A DNA stretch of 64,000 nucleotides, taken from NCBI RefSeq assembly GCF_029537735.1, contig NZ_JARPUQ010000003.1, positions 1,561 through 65,560 on the forward strand. The letters run 5' to 3'. Shown piece by piece: positions 20,983 through 28,028 of the stretch. This DNA is from Robiginitalea aestuariiviva (GTDB lineage: Bacteria > Bacteroidota > Bacteroidia > Flavobacteriales > Flavobacteriaceae). Under the pieces are notes generated by a model. The model was not told the origin of the DNA. It made no database searches and saw only the letters and a list, made by a program, of their open reading frames with translations. A program made the position numbers and the translations under genes. How positions within the stretch are numbered: the stretch's first letter is position 1; every line of letters starts with the position of its first letter.

Positions 20983-21576
20983 CTAGACCACCTTGCGGAA
21001 CGTCAGGTTAATACGCGCTTCCAGGGGTTTTTGGGTCTTGGGCAGCTGGTGCAGCCAGTGGTGCTGCATGGCTCCCTGCATCAGCAGGAGGCTGCCGTTT
21101 TCCAGTAGAACCTTATACCGGTGTGCCGCCTCCCGGCGGTGTTTGAGATGGAACCACCTGGAGGCGCCCAGGGAGAGGGAGGCAATGGCCGGGTTGGTGC
21201 CCAATTCCTTTTCATTGTCGGCATGCCAGCCATTGCTGTCCTGCCCGTCCCGGTACAGGTTCAGCAGGCAGATATTGAAGGTGCAGCCGGCCTCGGCTTC
21301 CACCATGTCTTTCAATTCCGATAAAGCGGGGGTGAAGGGCAGGGGCTGCATCCGGATCCCGGAATACCCATAACTGCTTCCGGCTTCCCCGTAAAGGGCG
21401 GTCAGGCGCGGCTGGGGGTAGGTTTTGCCGAATACGCGGATGGGGTCCTGCTGCCAGGGTACCTCCTGTTCCAATCGGTCCATCAGGACCTGGGTCTCCC
21501 GTGGCTTCAGAAACCCTGGAAGGTAGCGCAGGTGCGCATCGGGCAGGTCCGGAAATGGGGCTTTCAGGATGGTCAC
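20983..21576 (-). CDS. AlkB-like 2-oxoglutarate/Fe(II) dioxygenase
   Basis: 197 residues. Members oxidatively remove alkyl groups from DNA or RNA bases. Fe ligands: H and D of GWHADNEKELG and a distal His in QHHWLHQ; the 2-oxoglutarate-binding arginine is in ARINLTFR. NLYRDGQDSNGWHADNE and SLSLGASRWFHLKHR are typical of the short AlkB class. The start is GTG at 21574-21576, overlapping the TGA of the AraC gene (GTGA), so translation is probably coupled to the regulator. No other in-frame start fits the N-terminus. Confidence 0.9.
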   Translation of the reverse strand: MTILKAPFPDLPDAHLRYLPGFLKPRETQVLMDRLEQEVPWQQDPIRVFGKTYPQPRLTALYGEAGSSYGYSGIRMQPLPFTPALSELKDMVEAEAGCTFNICLLNLYRDGQDSNGWHADNEKELGTNPAIASLSLGASRWFHLKHRREAAHRYKVLLENGSLLLMQGAMQHHWLHQLPKTQKPLEARINLTFRKVV

Positions 21577-22445
21577 CGCACCACGGATTTAAGCTGGTTC
21601 CGATAGCCGGACGGGCTCATGCCGGTAAAGGCCTTGAAGGACTTGTTGAAATGGGAAAAGTTGTTGAACCCGCTGGCAAAGCAGACGTCCGTAATGGACA
21701 TCTGGCTTTCGGACAGCAGGTTGGAGGCGTGAACCACCCGGTATTCATTGACAAACTGCACAAAGGTCTTGCGGGTCACCTTTTTAAAGTACCGACAAAA
21801 GGAAGGCACGGTCATATGGGTGAGTTCCGCCATGGTTTCCAGGGCAATGGGTTCCTGGTAGTGCTCTTTTACATAGTTAAAGATGGCGTTGATGCGGTCG
21901 TTTTCCTTGGATTGGGTTTCCATAGAAAGATGGTCCGCATTCAGGATCTGGTATTCCGTTGTGCTGCCCAGTTCATTGAGGATGTTCAGGATGGCCAGCA
22001 GCCGCTGGAACTCGGATTTGTATTCCAGGATTTCGATTTTCTCGCCAATTTTCTTTTTGGCGCCCCCGGTAAAGGCGATGCCCCCTTTGGCTTTTTCAAA
22101 AAGGTTGCGCACATGGGCCATTTCAGGGATGTTCAGGAATTCACGCCCCAGGAAATCTGCTTTCATCTGCAGCACGGATTCGCTGCGGTTCCCGGTACAG
22201 GCATCGGTAAAACCGCAATGGGGCAGGTTGGACCCGATAAGGATCAGATCCCCGTCCCGGTAATAGGACACATGGCTCCCGATCTGCCGCTTCCCGTTGC
22301 CCCCGTTTACATACACCAGTTCAATTTCCGGGTGGTAATGCCAGACCAGGTTCGTATTGGGCCGGTTGGCATTGAACTTCTGGTAGGTAAAGGAATGGCC
22401 GAAATCCGGGGCAATGGCCTCAAATGCCGGTTTGGTTTTTTGCAT
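21573..22445 (-). CDS. AraC family transcriptional regulator with cupin sensor domain
   Basis: 290 residues. The N-terminal cupin-like domain (about 15-110: VWHYHPEIELVYVNGGNGKR, YRDGDLILIGSNLPH) is followed by a linker and a C-terminal AraC-type double helix-turn-helix (about 190-285: ITDVCFASGFNNFSHFNKSF, FTGMSPSGYR). The ligand is unknown. I chose ATG 22445 because a promoter box covers the alternative TTG start at 22466. It lies upstream of and overlaps the alkB-like gene, which is its likeliest target along with its own promoter. Confidence 0.88.
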   Translation of the reverse strand: MQKTKPAFEAIAPDFGHSFTYQKFNANRPNTNLVWHYHPEIELVYVNGGNGKRQIGSHVSYYRDGDLILIGSNLPHCGFTDACTGNRSESVLQMKADFLGREFLNIPEMAHVRNLFEKAKGGIAFTGGAKKKIGEKIEILEYKSEFQRLLAILNILNELGSTTEYQILNADHLSMETQSKENDRINAIFNYVKEHYQEPIALETMAELTHMTVPSFCRYFKKVTRKTFVQFVNEYRVVHASNLLSESQMSITDVCFASGFNNFSHFNKSFKAFTGMSPSGYRNQLKSVVR

Positions 22446-22463
22446 GACTTCCCTTTTCTCTTC

Positions 22464-22471
22464 CAAAATTA
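22464..22471 (-). promoter_or_regulatory. Bacteroidota -7 promoter element for the AraC-AlkB pair
   Basis: TAATTTTG on the minus strand, 18 nt upstream of ATG 22445. It overlaps the alternative TTG start and argues against it. Confidence 0.55.
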
Positions 22472-22614
22472 CGAGCCCTTTTGGGGTGGATGGTGATGCA
22501 AAATTATCCCATTTATGTGTAATATTAACAATTCACAATTATTTAACAGATAATGACGGTAAAATAACACAGAAAATGGATAATCCGGTGGTAGTGTACC
22601 CCAGGGTGCGGCCC

Positions 22615-22622
22615 TAGATTTG
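22615..22622 (+). promoter_or_regulatory. Bacteroidota -7 promoter element for the small secreted protein gene
   Basis: TAGATTTG matches TAnnTTTG, 28 nt before ATG 22651. The A+T-rich divergent region 22495-22590 upstream may hold regulator sites. Confidence 0.5.
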
Positions 22623-22650
22623 CCTTGTGTAATTCAAAAAACAATTCGTC

Positions 22651-23016
22651 ATGAAAAAAAATTGGATCAACATTGCAGCCGCCCTCGTACTGATGGCGGG
22701 AAGCGCAGCGGCCAACGCGGCCCCTGCTTCCGCTAACCCCGTGGTAGCGGAGAAAACGGACAACACGGTAACCCCATACCTGCGCAAGGAGGGAGAACGT
22801 GTCTTTGTGAACTACCTGAACCTGGAGGGCAGCTCAGTAGTCGTTAAGGTTATGGACGAGGAAAACCGCGTCCTGTACTACGAACGGTTCAGCAGCGCCC
22901 CCGTGGTGGAAAAAGCCATCAACTTTGGCCGGGCCGTAAAAGGGGTTTACAAGGTAGAGGTATTGGTTTCCGACGGAAACCGGACCATATCCGAAAGCCT
23001 GAAAGTTGTCAGGTAG
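22651..23016 (+). CDS. Small secreted beta-sandwich protein, function unknown
   Basis: 121 residues. Signal peptide with cleavage likely after ANA (about residue 23). The mature ~98 residues are beta-rich (VFVNYLNLEGSSVVVKVMDE, GVYKVEVLVSDGNRT, ISESLKVVR), with an order of strands that resembles DUF3244-like proteins and the tail of a type A sorting domain. It stands alone with its own promoter and a following terminator. I cannot assign a role. Confidence 0.75.
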   Translation: MKKNWINIAAALVLMAGSAAANAAPASANPVVAEKTDNTVTPYLRKEGERVFVNYLNLEGSSVVVKVMDEENRVLYYERFSSAPVVEKAINFGRAVKGVYKVEVLVSDGNRTISESLKVVR

Positions 23017-23044
23017 TGGATGTTTAGTTTGTTTAATTCGGGGA

Positions 23045-23072
23045 AGAGGGGGCTGCGGCTCCCTCTTTTTTT
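23045..23072 (+). terminator. Rho-independent terminator after the small secreted protein
   Basis: AGAGGG (23045-23050) pairs with CCCTCT (23061-23066), followed by a T run to 23072. The T run overlaps the stop codon of the convergent MOSC gene. Confidence 0.85.
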
Positions 23073-23712
23073 ATCCGGCAGCGGCCCATTTCCTGAATTT
23101 TTCCTGTTTGGAGGCCGGCAGGTCGGGTAAGGCCAGCGCCCGCTGCAGCAGGGTAGGATCTTTTTCCCGGGCATACAGCAACCGGTAAAACTCCAGGATG
23201 CTCAGGCTACTCTGCGGTTCGGACTCCAGTACCAGGGTATCTCCTGGGGTTACCTTCCCGGGCTGCAGGACTTCGGCATAACTGCCCGGTTTGCCATGGG
23301 CGATAAACCGGTCTATGATGCCCTGGTCGCCAAAGCGCAACCCCAGTTTAAAGCAGGGCTCTCTGGGGATGGTGATGCGGATGCGGGCCTCGCCTACGCT
23401 ATACACCGCCCCGATTTGCAGGCGTTCTTCCCGTAAACCCGAAAGGCTCAGGTTTTCCCCGAACATCCCATAGCCCCACTCCAGGGCCGGATACCATTCC
23501 TGCCAATAGGGGTAATCGTCCGTGTCAAAAAGGTAACAGGCTTTGTGCCGGTCGCCGTGCACCCGGGGGTTGCCAATGGTGTCTCCCCGTACCCCTTCCG
23601 GGGTCAGGAATACCCCGTCGGGTTGTGGCTTTTTATAAATTCCGGTAAGTTCTTCCCGCCCTTTCCAGGACAGGGTAACCGGGGTGGCGATGTTGGTGCT
23701 GAGGATTTTCAT
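23071..23712 (-). CDS. MOSC domain protein (YiiM-like)
   Basis: 213 residues. MOSC domains bind sulfur carriers or molybdenum cofactor; YiiM-type members detoxify N-hydroxylated compounds. The domain's conserved cysteine is seen in TIPREPCFKLGLRFGD, with GDTIGNPRVHGDRHKACYLF and GYGMFGENLSL typical of the family. The ATG overlaps the stop of the upstream DUF3291 reading frame (ATGA, 23709-23712) if that frame is read through its amber codon. The original arrangement was thus a coupled pair. Confidence 0.88.
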   Translation of the reverse strand: MKILSTNIATPVTLSWKGREELTGIYKKPQPDGVFLTPEGVRGDTIGNPRVHGDRHKACYLFDTDDYPYWQEWYPALEWGYGMFGENLSLSGLREERLQIGAVYSVGEARIRITIPREPCFKLGLRFGDQGIIDRFIAHGKPGSYAEVLQPGKVTPGDTLVLESEPQSSLSILEFYRLLYAREKDPTLLQRALALPDLPASKQEKFRKWAAAG

Positions 23713-24203
23713 ATGTTCGGGTTCGCCCGGATCGATCCTGCCGGGGATGGAAAAGGGTTTTTAAAAGTAAAAGCCGTTTGCGATGGTCCGTGGGCTTGCA
23801 GGTGTACCAGACGCATCCAGGCTTCTTCCGGCCCCGGGGTGTGGCCAGCCGGGATCCACCACAAGGCCATATGTGCCTCCCTGGCAGGTTCAAACTATTC
23901 CCGCCGGCGGCGGACCATGCCTGCATGCGTGCCGGCATAGGTAAAAGCCTGCAGGGCTTCCAGGGTTTCCCATACGGAGAGGTTAGTCACCACCCGCGGG
24001 TCCTTCCAGGGTTCAGGGATGGCCTCCGGGCCTGCCTCATCCCATTGCCAGATAAACCCCGGGTTGCTGCGGGCCAGGGCGTTAATGGCATCCAGTTGGG
24101 AGGTGAAGCCCTCCATAACCGGATCCTGCAGGTCCCTGCCCCGGATGCGGGCCGTATTCACCTGGGCCAGGTGGAACACGGGTGTATGTAGGGGAGACGG
24201 CAT
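23709..24203 (-). pseudogene. DUF3291 gene interrupted by an in-frame amber codon
   Basis: Starts at ATG 24203 (MPSPLHTPVFHLAQVNTARI) and reads a good DUF3291 N-terminal part to VRRRRE, where a TAG (23895-23897) ends it at 102 residues. The same frame continues without another stop for 61 codons (FEPAREAHMALWWIPAGHTP then EEAWMRLVHLQAHGPS) to a TGA at 23709-23711. The continuation is clearly family sequence. The family normally has Trp after RRRE (RREWFE), so one G-to-A change, TGG to TAG, explains the break. It may be a true nonsense mutation, a sequencing error, or a readthrough gene. Confidence 0.85.
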
Positions 24204-24297
24204 GAGATAAAGGTATAAAACTCAGGGAAAGGAAAAGGGGGTGGGGGATGGAGCTATAGGGGCCCACCCGCCCACCCGGCTTCAATGTACTTCACAA

Positions 24298-24318
24298 GCC
24301 TGCAACCCCCTTGCAGGC
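24298..24318. repeat. Perfect inverted repeat beside the DUF6249 terminator
   Basis: GCCTGCAA (24298-24305) and TTGCAGGC (24311-24318) flank five C. It has no T run on either side, so it is not an obvious terminator. It could be a second hairpin at the 3' end of the DUF6249 transcript. Confidence 0.6.
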
Positions 24319-24320
24319 AC

Positions 24321-24346
24321 AAAAAAACCGCCCGAAGGCGGCTTTT
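24321..24346 (-). terminator. Rho-independent terminator of the DUF6249 gene
   Basis: On the minus strand GCCGCC, loop TTCG, GGCGGT is followed by seven T. It lies 18 bp beyond the stop codon. Confidence 0.85.
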
Positions 24347-24363
24347 CCAATCCGAAGTCCTTT

Positions 24364-24714
24364 CTAGGCCTCCCGATCCATCTTCCGGGTCATGAAGAAT
24401 CCGACCAGCAAGCCCGTACCGGCCATCAGGAAAATGGAGCCGGGCATGGCAATGTCTTCGTCCACGCCGGCACCGTCTGAGAGTAAGCCTCCAAGCATAA
24501 CCCCGGCGCCAATGCCCATCAGCAGGAGGGCCAGATTCAGGATCAGCACCTTCCAGATGGGTTGGGCATGCGGGCGCCCTTTGGCAAAAATGGTGGCATC
24601 CGCCCCTTTTTCGATCAGGGCCAGCCGCTCTTTGTTCCGGGTGGAATAGTAGAGGTAGGCAATTCCGAAGATGACGGAAAACATGGTGATAAATACGATA
24701 ACTTCTGCTCCCAT
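24364..24714 (-). CDS. DUF6249 family membrane protein
   Basis: 116 residues. An N-terminal membrane helix (~4-24) is followed by a polar stretch with RNKERLALIEKGADATIF, which is characteristic of this Bacteroidota family, then two more helices (~54-76 and ~90-108). Function unknown. It is divergent from an ECF sigma factor gene 126 bp away, a pairing that may be meaningful. It has its own terminator. Confidence 0.8.
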   Translation of the reverse strand: MGAEVIVFITMFSVIFGIAYLYYSTRNKERLALIEKGADATIFAKGRPHAQPIWKVLILNLALLLMGIGAGVMLGGLLSDGAGVDEDIAMPGSIFLMAGTGLLVGFFMTRKMDREA

Positions 24715-24840
24715 AATAGGTGTGTTTTAAAGATTGATGACGTTTTGTTTTGCCCATAGGACGGCCGGGAGAAACCACAGGTTACACAAAAGCCGTATTT
24801 TTCTGTAACCAAAGGGCAGCAGTCCCCGTCTTATGGGCAT

Positions 24841-25422
24841 ATGAGCCAGCAACCAACCGACAAGGCCCTGATTGGCCGCGTTCTCCGGGGAGAAACGCGG
24901 GCCTATGCGGTATTGGTAGAACGCTACCAGCACATGGTCTTTACGCTTGCGGTTCGCGTTTTGGGCCGGGAGGCCCTGGCGGAGGAAACGGCCCAGGATG
25001 TCTTTATAAAGGCGTTCGAGTCCCTGGGGACCTTTAAAGGGCAGGCCAAGTTTTCTACCTGGCTGTACCGGATTGCTTACCACCGCAGCCTGGATGTGCT
25101 GGACCGGGAAAAGCGAAACCGCCTGGCCGGGGCCGCCCCCCTGGAATCCCTTCCGGGGGCCGGGGAAAACACCACCTGGAATACGCTGCTGGCGCAGGAC
25201 CGGGGGGTAATGGTACGGGAGCTGCTGGCCAGGCTCGATCCGGAAGACCGGGCCGTGTTGACCCTGCATTACCTGCAGGAACTATCGCTGAAGGAGGTAG
25301 GTGAGGTAATGGGCCTGAGGCCCGACACGGTGAAGGTGCGTCTGCACCGCGCCCGCAAGCGTCTCAAAGCGCTGGTAGGAGAAGATTTACAACATCAAAT
25401 GGTTAGGGATTATGGTACCTGA
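24841..25422 (+). CDS. ECF-type RNA polymerase sigma factor
   Basis: 193 residues. Region 2 (about 20-90: VERYQHMVFTLAVRVLG, DVFIKAFESLGTFKGQ, FSTWLYRIAYHRSLD) and region 4 (about 125-175: LTLHYLQELSLKEVGEVMGL then TVKVRLHRARKRLK) are complete; region 3 is absent as expected for the ECF class. The stop overlaps the next gene by 11 bp (or lies 1 bp before its second ATG), so the two are co-translated. The partner gene is the likely regulator. Confidence 0.92.
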   Translation: MSQQPTDKALIGRVLRGETRAYAVLVERYQHMVFTLAVRVLGREALAEETAQDVFIKAFESLGTFKGQAKFSTWLYRIAYHRSLDVLDREKRNRLAGAAPLESLPGAGENTTWNTLLAQDRGVMVRELLARLDPEDRAVLTLHYLQELSLKEVGEVMGLRPDTVKVRLHRARKRLKALVGEDLQHQMVRDYGT

Positions 25423-25813
25423 AATGCAAGATAAAGACCCCTGGAAATCCTGGCTGGAGGAAGCTGCCGAAAGGGCCCCTGAGGGGTTCACGGACCGGGT
25501 GATGGCACAAATTGAAATGGCCGGGACGCCGGCTACCAGTACCCTCATCCCAAAACGGGCCTGGGCCTGGATCCTGGCCTGGGCCGGGGGGCTGCTGGCA
25601 GGCGGGGTACTCCTGAGTCAGGGCGGGGCGAGCCCGCATCCGGCCTGGAAAATGGCCTTTGAGGGGCTACAACGCCTGCAGGCGCCCTCCTTTCAACTTC
25701 CGGCTTTGCCGGATACAGTAGCCTGGTGTGGCCTGGCGCTTTTGGTTTTTGCCCTGATGCACTTCTGGTGGCTGAGGCGATTTCTATGGGGGCAGGATGT
25801 GGTTCAGAGGTAG
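25412..25813 (+). CDS. Small membrane protein coupled to the sigma factor, possible anti-sigma factor
   Basis: 133 residues from ATG 25412; a second ATG (25424) directly after the sigma stop would give 129. An acidic N-terminal helix (DPWKSWLEEAAERAPEGFTDRVMAQI) is followed by a membrane segment (~51-68) and a second one (~103-121). There is no zinc-finger anti-sigma motif. The topology (cytoplasmic N-terminus, membrane anchor) and the overlap with the sigma gene suggest an anti-sigma role; this is inference from position only. Its last 10 bp overlap the convergent DoxX gene. Confidence 0.7.
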   Translation: MVPEMQDKDPWKSWLEEAAERAPEGFTDRVMAQIEMAGTPATSTLIPKRAWAWILAWAGGLLAGGVLLSQGGASPHPAWKMAFEGLQRLQAPSFQLPALPDTVAWCGLALLVFALMHFWWLRRFLWGQDVVQR

Positions 25814-26157
25814 GTATACGCCCAGTAGATCAGGGCACCCTGTAGGGGGATACGCAGCCATAGGGCCCAGAGCGGTATTTTACGGAACTTCTGGTAGGCC
25901 CGCAGCATGTAGGCATGCACAGGCAGGAAGGCCACCAGCATAAGCATGATGCCATATAACGCCAAGGTAGCCAGTCCGGGTATAAACAGGGCTGCCCCAA
26001 GCAGGACTTCGGCCAGGCCGCTGGCCCAGACCACAGCCCGTTTCCAGGGCATCCAGGGGGGGAGGATAACCAGGTAGACTTTCGGAAAAAACCAATGGGC
26101 CAGGCCTGCAGCCAGGTAAATTACCGCCATCAGTATGTAATGCCAGGGATGAGCCAT
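25804..26157 (-). CDS. DoxX family membrane protein
   Basis: 117 residues from ATG 26157 (MAHPWHYILMAVIYLAAGLA). Four hydrophobic segments; the AGLAHWFFPKVYLVILPPWMPW region and the VVWASGLAEVLLGAALFIPG helix match DoxX-like proteins. A longer frame to 26235 adds a poor N-terminus and is less likely. Function unassigned. The stop overlaps the convergent sigma-partner gene. Confidence 0.85.
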   Translation of the reverse strand: MAHPWHYILMAVIYLAAGLAHWFFPKVYLVILPPWMPWKRAVVWASGLAEVLLGAALFIPGLATLALYGIMLMLVAFLPVHAYMLRAYQKFRKIPLWALWLRIPLQGALIYWAYTYL

Positions 26158-26240
26158 ACCCCCAAGGTACGTAATCTGCCCCGGCTGGATATGATTCCCG
26201 CCAAATATGTACCTTAGGCAAAACCCGAAAGACATCCCAT

Positions 26241-27980
26241 ATGCGACGTCCCCTGAAAACCCCAGGTATTGTTCTCATCCTGCTATTGGTCCTGGCCTGT
26301 TCAGAAACCCCAGAACCCCAGGCTCCGGCCCAGCCGGACCGGGAATGGTGGAAAGAAGCGATTATCTACCAGTTATACCCGAGAAGTTTTAAGGATACCG
26401 ATGGAGACGGAGTGGGAGACCTGAAGGGTATTATCCAGGAATTGGATTACCTGCAGGAACTGGGGATAACCGCCGTCTGGCTTAACCCTATTTACGCCTC
26501 GCCCAATGCAGACAACGGGTACGACGTAAGTGATTACCGGGCCATCATGTCCGAGTTTGGGACCATGGAGGATTTTGACCGCATGCTGGAGGGGATGCAT
26601 CAGCGGGGCATCCGCCTGATCATGGATATTGTGGTGAACCACAGCAGCGAGGAGCACCCCTGGTTTGTGGCTTCCCGCAGCTCCCGGGACAACCCCTACC
26701 GGGATTATTACCATTGGTGGCCGGCGGAAAAGGGCAAGCCGCCCTACCGCTACAGCCTCTTCGATGCGGCCGGGGATGCCTGGAAATACGATTCCCTGAC
26801 CGATGCCTATTACCTCCATTATTTTTCGTCCCAGCAACCGGACCTGAAATGGGAAAACCCCAAGGTGCGTCAGGAGGTATATGACATCATGCGCTTTTGG
26901 GCCGAAAAGGGGGTGGACGGGTTTCGCCTGGACGCTTTCCAGTTTGCCGCCAAGGATACCACCTACCCCGAATTCCCGGAAGGCTTTGAAAAGGACTTTA
27001 TCCAATACTACGCCATGCAGGACGGGCTGCACGAATACCTGAAGGAAATGAACCGGGAAGTGCTGGCCCCCTATCAGGTCATGAGCGTTTCCGAAGGGGC
27101 GGGCCGCAATTTTGAGGATGCCCATATGTTGGTCGATGCGGACCGGGAGGAACTCGATATGGCCTATGCCTTCGACGGAGTGGATATCCCAAAATACGGG
27201 GGGTACGAACTGGATACCATGAAGTCTGTCTTTGGACGTTGGGATGCCCAGTTTGCAGAGAAGGGATGGCTGTCCATCTTCCTGTCCAACCACGACCAGG
27301 CCCGGATGGTGAGCCGCTGGGGCAATGACAGCCCGGAATTCCGACGGGCCTCGGCCAGCCTCCTGAATACCTTTATCCTGACCATGCGCGGCACCCCGTA
27401 TTGTTATTATGGGGATGAACTGGGCATGACCAACATCGACTTTGACAGCATTTCGGATTACCAGGATATTGCCGCCCTGAACGGCTACCAGAAAGCGTTG
27501 TCCGAAGGGGCGGATATGGAAGCCTTTATGCAGCAGCTGAATTTCAGTTCCCGCGACAACGGGCGTACCCCCATGCAGTGGACATCCGGGCCGCAGGCCG
27601 GCTTTACCGAAGGGCAACCCTGGCTGCCGGTCAATGCTAACAAAGACCGGATCAATGTGGCCATGCAGGAGAACGATCCGGAATCCGTCCTGAACCATTT
27701 CAAGCGGCTCACCCGCCTGCGGCGCGAAAACCCTGCACTGATTTATGGGGATTACGCCTTGCTGGATGCCGGGCATCCTAAGATTTACGCCTATACGCGT
27801 ACCCTGGGGGATGAGCGCATTTTGGTCCTCCTGAATTTCAGTGCTGAAGTGGCTGATTTTACGCTCCCGTCCGGTATGGACCAGGGCGAAGTACTGATAA
27901 CCAATGTAAGCCCGGTACCTGTGGGTATGCTCCCGGACACCCTGCTGCCCTGGCAGGCCGTAGTGGCCCGGTTGCCGTAA
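26241..27980 (+). CDS. GH13 alpha-glucosidase/alpha-amylase family lipoprotein
   Basis: 579 residues. Lipobox LVLACS (Cys20) puts it on a membrane surface, probably periplasmic or outer-membrane anchored. The GH13 core is complete: WWKEAIIYQLYPRSFKDTDG, IMDIVVNHSSEEHPWF, the nucleophile Asp in GFRLDAFQF, the acid/base Glu in MSVSEGAG, and the third Asp in FLSNHDQARMVSRWG. The DTDGDGVGDLKGI loop is the Ca-binding site typical of oligo-1,6-glucosidase-like members. Likely releases glucose from short alpha-glucans. No SusC/SusD pair is nearby, so it is not part of a classic polysaccharide locus here. Confidence 0.92.
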   Translation: MRRPLKTPGIVLILLLVLACSETPEPQAPAQPDREWWKEAIIYQLYPRSFKDTDGDGVGDLKGIIQELDYLQELGITAVWLNPIYASPNADNGYDVSDYRAIMSEFGTMEDFDRMLEGMHQRGIRLIMDIVVNHSSEEHPWFVASRSSRDNPYRDYYHWWPAEKGKPPYRYSLFDAAGDAWKYDSLTDAYYLHYFSSQQPDLKWENPKVRQEVYDIMRFWAEKGVDGFRLDAFQFAAKDTTYPEFPEGFEKDFIQYYAMQDGLHEYLKEMNREVLAPYQVMSVSEGAGRNFEDAHMLVDADREELDMAYAFDGVDIPKYGGYELDTMKSVFGRWDAQFAEKGWLSIFLSNHDQARMVSRWGNDSPEFRRASASLLNTFILTMRGTPYCYYGDELGMTNIDFDSISDYQDIAALNGYQKALSEGADMEAFMQQLNFSSRDNGRTPMQWTSGPQAGFTEGQPWLPVNANKDRINVAMQENDPESVLNHFKRLTRLRRENPALIYGDYALLDAGHPKIYAYTRTLGDERILVLLNFSAEVADFTLPSGMDQGEVLITNVSPVPVGMLPDTLLPWQAVVARLP

Positions 27981-27983
27981 AAA

Positions 27984-28010
27984 AAAAGCCGCCCTTAGCG
28001 GACGGCTTTT
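27984..28010. terminator. Bidirectional terminator between GH13 and htpG
   Basis: AAAAGCCG (27984-27991) pairs with CGGCTTTT (28003-28010). The minus-strand side continues into a run of about ten T, a strong terminator for htpG; the plus side has four T. Confidence 0.85.
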
Positions 28011-28028
28011 CAGGTTTCGGGTGGTGGG

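Noticed and set aside
23633-23938. A 101-codon minus-strand frame after the DUF3291 break, suggesting a frameshift
   Set aside because: That frame is a shadow. The DUF3291 continuation is in the same frame as the upstream part, so the break is a nonsense codon and not a frameshift.
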